Assembly: GCA_029259845.1 (NCBI GenBank)
Contig: JAJDEI010000026.1
Span: 1 to 64,000 of the forward strand
DNA: 64,000 bases
Source of the DNA: Planctomycetaceae bacterium
Lineage (GTDB): Bacteria > Planctomycetota > Planctomycetia > Planctomycetales > Planctomycetaceae
Direction: 5' to 3'
Shown: piece after piece, positions 61,852 through 64,000 of the stretch
How the letters are laid out: each line of letters starts with the position of its first letter
Position numbering within the stretch: position 1 is the stretch's first letter
Translations under genes and position numbers: made by a program
The notes under the pieces: generated by a model
Databases searched by the model: none
What the model was told of the DNA's origin: nothing
What the model saw: the letters and a program-made list of their open reading frames with translations, nothing else

Positions 61852-61922
61852 GGGCTGCTCGTCCAACGGGAAGACACCGGACTTGCAATCAGAAGATCGG
61901 GGTTCGATTCCCCGGCGGTCCA
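61852..61922 (+). tRNA. tRNA-Ala-like (TGC), weak anticodon stem
   Basis: The acceptor GGGCTGC / GCGGTCC pairs with two G-U pairs; one is G3-U70, the identity element of alanine tRNA, and the discriminator is A. The T arm is perfect (CGGGG/CCCCG, loop TTCGATT). The anticodon loop CTTGCAA gives TGC, but the anticodon stem CCGGA/TCAGA pairs at only 3 of 5 positions. Shifting the loop by one base would give GCA (Cys) with no stem, so Ala is preferred. It could be decaying or an accessory tRNA. CCA is not encoded. Confidence 0.6.
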
Positions 61923-61934
61923 CTGAGATCCATC

Positions 61935-62336
61935 ATGGCAACCAGAACTCACAGAACTGACAGAACGTCGCTCGCGGCACTGGTTGCTCCGGAGGACTTG
62001 AGAATCGGGGACTTTGTCGCCGTGCTCAACGAAATCGCGGAGTACCCGGCGATTGTGTGGTGTGATCCGGGCGCGGACGCAACCGATGATTTGGTCCGCG
62101 TGCAGTTTTGTGCGACGGACGGAGGGATGCCATTGAAGGTCAAAGCGATCTGCCTGCCGTTCGTCTATGTCGAGCCGCCTGTCGGCGCGACGCAGACGGT
62201 CGATGTAAGGCGGAATCAGTTGGTCCGTTTGAAGAAACGCTACTCGAAGACCATCTGGAAGGACCTGCGCGTCAAGCGATCAAGGAAAAAGAGGACCGGA
62301 AAAAAGAGGAGGAGCAAGAACTCGTCCGGAAGGTAG
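61935..62336 (+). CDS. conserved-looking basic protein wedged between two tRNA genes
   Basis: This 133-residue protein has a compact, acidic N-terminal domain (APEDLRIGDFVAVLNEIAEY, then CATDGGMPLKVKAICLPFVY) and a very basic tail (RVKRSRKKRTGKKRRSKNS) that would suit RNA or ribosome binding. No family is recognised. It begins 12 bases after one tRNA and its stop TAG (62334-62336) is bases 7-9 of the following tRNA-Ser gene; the last two codons are also tRNA sequence. If the two are cotranscribed, 5' processing of the tRNA would remove the stop codon. There is no strong ribosome site. Confidence 0.65.
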   Translation: MATRTHRTDRTSLAALVAPEDLRIGDFVAVLNEIAEYPAIVWCDPGADATDDLVRVQFCATDGGMPLKVKAICLPFVYVEPPVGATQTVDVRRNQLVRLKKRYSKTIWKDLRVKRSRKKRTGKKRRSKNSSGR

Positions 62337-62413
62337 CCGGATACGGTTTGCCGGGCCGGTTTGCTAAACCGTGCGGCCTTCGGGTCTTGTGGGTTCGAAT
62401 CCCCTGCCTTCCG
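62328..62413 (+). tRNA. tRNA-Ser (GCT)
   Basis: This 86-base tRNA has acceptor GGAAGGT / GCCTTCC, D stem CCGG/CCGG, anticodon loop TTGCTAA (GCT), a long variable arm, T arm with loop TTCGAAT and discriminator G, as expected for serine. CCA is not encoded. Its first nine bases contain the end of the preceding coding sequence. Confidence 0.9.
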
Positions 62414-62535
62414 CTGACGGGTGTTTTGCCCCTTCGCCAATCGCTCCCCCGATTCCGCCATCCGTCTCCATGAAAAAAAAGCGAGCCACCCTGCTTGCTG
62501 AGATGCGGGCATGGCAGCGGGTTGCAACGGCTGCG

Positions 62536-62541
62536 TATAAT
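62536..62541 (+). promoter_or_regulatory. candidate -10 box for the DUF493 gene
   Basis: TATAAT lies 31 bases before the GTG at 62572. If used, the message starts after the alternative ATG at 62470, which supports the shorter protein. Confidence 0.35.
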
Positions 62542-62571
62542 GGGAGACCGACAGCCTGTGAGGAACCGACC

Positions 62572-62856
62572 GTGGACAACCTGCCCGACCTTGAACTTCT
62601 GGAAACCGTGCACTCGTTTCCGGGGCCGTATGTGTTCAAGGTCATTGGCTCAGCGGAGGGCAACTTCATTGGCCGGGTGGTCGCCGCCGTCCGCAGCGAG
62701 TTGGCAGAGTCCGTCGAGCCGGCCTTCTCGTTCCGCAAGACAGCCGGCGAGCGTCACGTGTGCGTGACCATCGAGCCGCCGGTTGACGACGGCGAACATG
62801 TTCTCGCCATCTACCGCCGCCTGCGCGACGTCGACGGACTCGTCATGCTGCTCTGA
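62572..62856 (+). CDS. DUF493 (YbeD/UPF0250-like) protein
   Basis: This 94-residue protein matches the small DUF493 family: NLPDLELLETVHSFPGPYVF opens the ferredoxin-like fold and GEHVLAIYRRLRDVDGLVML closes it. E. coli YbeD is suggested to be regulatory by its ACT-like fold; the role here is unknown. The frame is open to 62371, but GAGGA lies 7 bases before the GTG at 62572, a TATAAT lies between, and the family fold starts here, so the GTG start is used. Confidence 0.75.
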   Translation: MDNLPDLELLETVHSFPGPYVFKVIGSAEGNFIGRVVAAVRSELAESVEPAFSFRKTAGERHVCVTIEPPVDDGEHVLAIYRRLRDVDGLVMLL

Positions 62857-62937
62857 GCGAGGCACCCCGACGCAAAGCTCGCATCCCCTCCGAGCCCAGA
62901 GCGTGTTCAGATCCCTGGGCGTTAGCAACGCGTCAAC

Positions 62938-63086
62938 GACGGGTGGCGGGGGGGCACGGCAAGGTTGTCCGACCGTCGTGCTGCGTCGATCACGGGGGCG
63001 ATGAGGCCGTCGTGGAGATCGTTCGTCGCCCCCGGTTCGGATCGGGAATCATGGCCCCGCACCCCAACGAGCCCCCGCCACCCGTC
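62938..63086. repeat. palindromic element, family G copy 3
   Basis: GACGGGTGGCGGGGG at the left and CCCCCGCCACCCGTC at the right; GTCGATCACGGGGGCGATG inside. The unit CACCCGTC is repeated in tandem after the right end. Confidence 0.8.
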
Positions 63087-63115
63087 ACCCGTCGCCACCC
63101 GTCACCCGTGGTCGC

Positions 63116-63358
63116 TCATCTGCGAGCCGGCATTGGCCCTTTGCGCCCAAGGAGCAACTCGACGCCAACGAACAGAATGACGATGACCGGCATCAACGCC
63201 AACAGGGCGACCGAGAGGCACACGCCGGCCAACAGCATCGGAAGCTGAATGGCTCCGGACAGCGCTCGGGACAACAGGGAGCAGTTAGGTGAGGTACGCG
63301 GCATCAGCAGGCCCCACCAGGAGGGATGCGAATTCTTGGGTGTTGTCGGATCGCTCAT
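63116..63358 (-). CDS. small membrane protein
   Basis: This 80-residue protein has a polar N-terminus (MSDPTTPKNSHPSWWGLLMP) and a long hydrophobic stretch (LPMLLAGVCLSVALLALMPV, continuing IVILFVGVELLLG), which would cross the membrane once or form a hairpin, followed by a short basic tail. No family is recognised. The ATG at 63356-63358 is chosen over an open extension upstream; the ribosome site is weak. Confidence 0.5.
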   Translation of the reverse strand: MSDPTTPKNSHPSWWGLLMPRTSPNCSLLSRALSGAIQLPMLLAGVCLSVALLALMPVIVILFVGVELLLGRKGPMPARR

Positions 63359-63856
63359 GTTGTCGCGTGAAGACGCATGTCGTTGCGTGAAGACGTTGGA
63401 AACAGGGACCCCGCAAGTATACACAATGACTCAGACGAATGCCGACAGATTCCCGGTTTTCACGCGAATGGCGAGCGGGGGGCAACTTCCCGATGGACAC
63501 GAGCCACGCCCCCAACCAGTCTCCACCTCTCTGTGGCCATTGCGATCAACCGGGATGGCAGAAAGTGCAGGACGCATCGGGGGGCCCCCTCCCACTCGCC
63601 ACGACGCATCCGCATTGACGGCCCTTCCCTTGCAGCAGTCCCTTGGGGCGCACTCAGTTTGGATTGCGAGTCTGGGCAAAGCAGTGCGAAAGCCGTTTTC
63701 TGCGTCGAACTCGGAAGGCCAAGCAGTGGCACCGAAATCCGCGCGTGCGCCCAGTCCCTTGTGAGTTTCATCCGATTGCTGGCGTTCAGGCGGCACGACT
63801 CGCTAGAATGCGGCGTCGGCCCGGCATCGGTCGGGTTGGGTGTTGAAGGGAATCTG
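63359..63856. other. intergenic stretch, nothing clear
   Basis: Several short open frames on both strands look like shadows without ribosome sites or domains. No repeat family was recognised. Confidence 0.4.
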
Positions 63857-64000
63857 ATGGCCACACCAGCCACGCTCAATCCGGACCGGCCCAGACCCCC
63901 CCCCCCGTCGGTTTCGCAGGCTCAGTTGGTCTCGCAGCAAGAGTGGGGCGAGCCATCGGTGTGTGACCTCGCCGATGGCCACGCGGTCGTATTCTCCGCA
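63857..64000 (+). CDS. start of a gene that leaves the window
   Basis: An ATG at 63857 with GAAGGG 7 bases before it opens a frame that runs to the window end (48 codons). It starts MATPATLNPDRPRPPPPSVS and continues WGEPSVCDLADGHAVVFSA. The N-terminus is proline-rich and soluble. Too little is visible to name it. Confidence 0.6.
   Translation, partial: MATPATLNPDRPRPPPPSVSQAQLVSQQEWGEPSVCDLADGHAVVFSA

Noticed and set aside
62371-62571. Longer version of the DUF493 protein starting at 62470 or before
   Set aside because: A TATAAT box and a ribosome site lie downstream of that start and the family fold begins at 62572; the upstream part also overlaps tRNA-Ser.

Overview
The window is GC-rich bacterial DNA that looks like a planctomycete (phylum Planctomycetota, order Planctomycetales or close). 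Supports are: a giant secreted protein with an LEPR-XLL-type N-terminus and FG-GAP repeats (51252-58475); a formylglycine sulfatase; a redoxin / cytochrome c / copper-monooxygenase-like / EF-hand fusion; an ECF sigma factor joined to a Ser/Thr kinase; a subunit C of the formyltransferase/hydrolase complex (methanopterin-linked C1 metabolism); HTTM-domain membrane proteins; and many short inverted-repeat elements between genes. murC shows that peptidoglycan precursors are made. No CRISPR array, complete insertion sequence, prophage core or rRNA was seen.

Layout. 1-1064 is gene-poor: a possible gene tail, a strong terminator, a small protein of 14-residue repeats, and a tRNA 3'-half. 1065-9990 holds the redoxin fusion, an MMPL/RND transporter, a methyltransferase, a sulfatase and a degenerate bacterial enhancer-binding protein. 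11596-17632 holds a SufE-SufS fusion overlapping an aminotransferase, a deaminase, a LarA-like DUF2088 protein and arfB. 17736-24362 holds an HTTM protein with a small partner, fhcC, a CDP-alcohol phosphatidyltransferase, a PQQ-propeller protein and an acetyltransferase. 24737-30411 looks like a surface-glycan module: HTTM protein, epimerase, ATP-grasp enzyme, lipid-linked type glycosyltransferase and NeuD-like acetyltransferase. 30517-34048 carries a Tat-exported protein and a ceramidase-like protein. 34874-39835 carries aceE, a 7Fe ferredoxin and the sigma-kinase fusion, which runs directly into a sialidase-like gene and a second secreted protein. secA (43796-47362), a second ceramidase-like gene, an Nramp-like transporter and the giant FG-GAP protein follow. 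The right end has murC, four tRNA genes (two of them divergent), a basic protein wedged between two tRNAs, a DUF493 protein, a small membrane protein and the start of a gene that leaves the window.

The most unusual observations are: (1) SecA is about 290 residues longer than usual because its helical-wing segment appears as about five tandem ~66-residue copies; (2) two copies of a ~190-bp element sit exactly in the stop codons of neighbouring genes, changing an inferred TAA to TAG; (3) a gene has its stop codon inside the 5' end of a tRNA-Ser gene, so tRNA processing would strip the stop from its mRNA; (4) one element is nested inside another with a clear 8-bp target duplication; (5) a sigma factor and a Hanks-type kinase are one polypeptide. 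At least eight families of short palindromic elements occupy most intergenic space.
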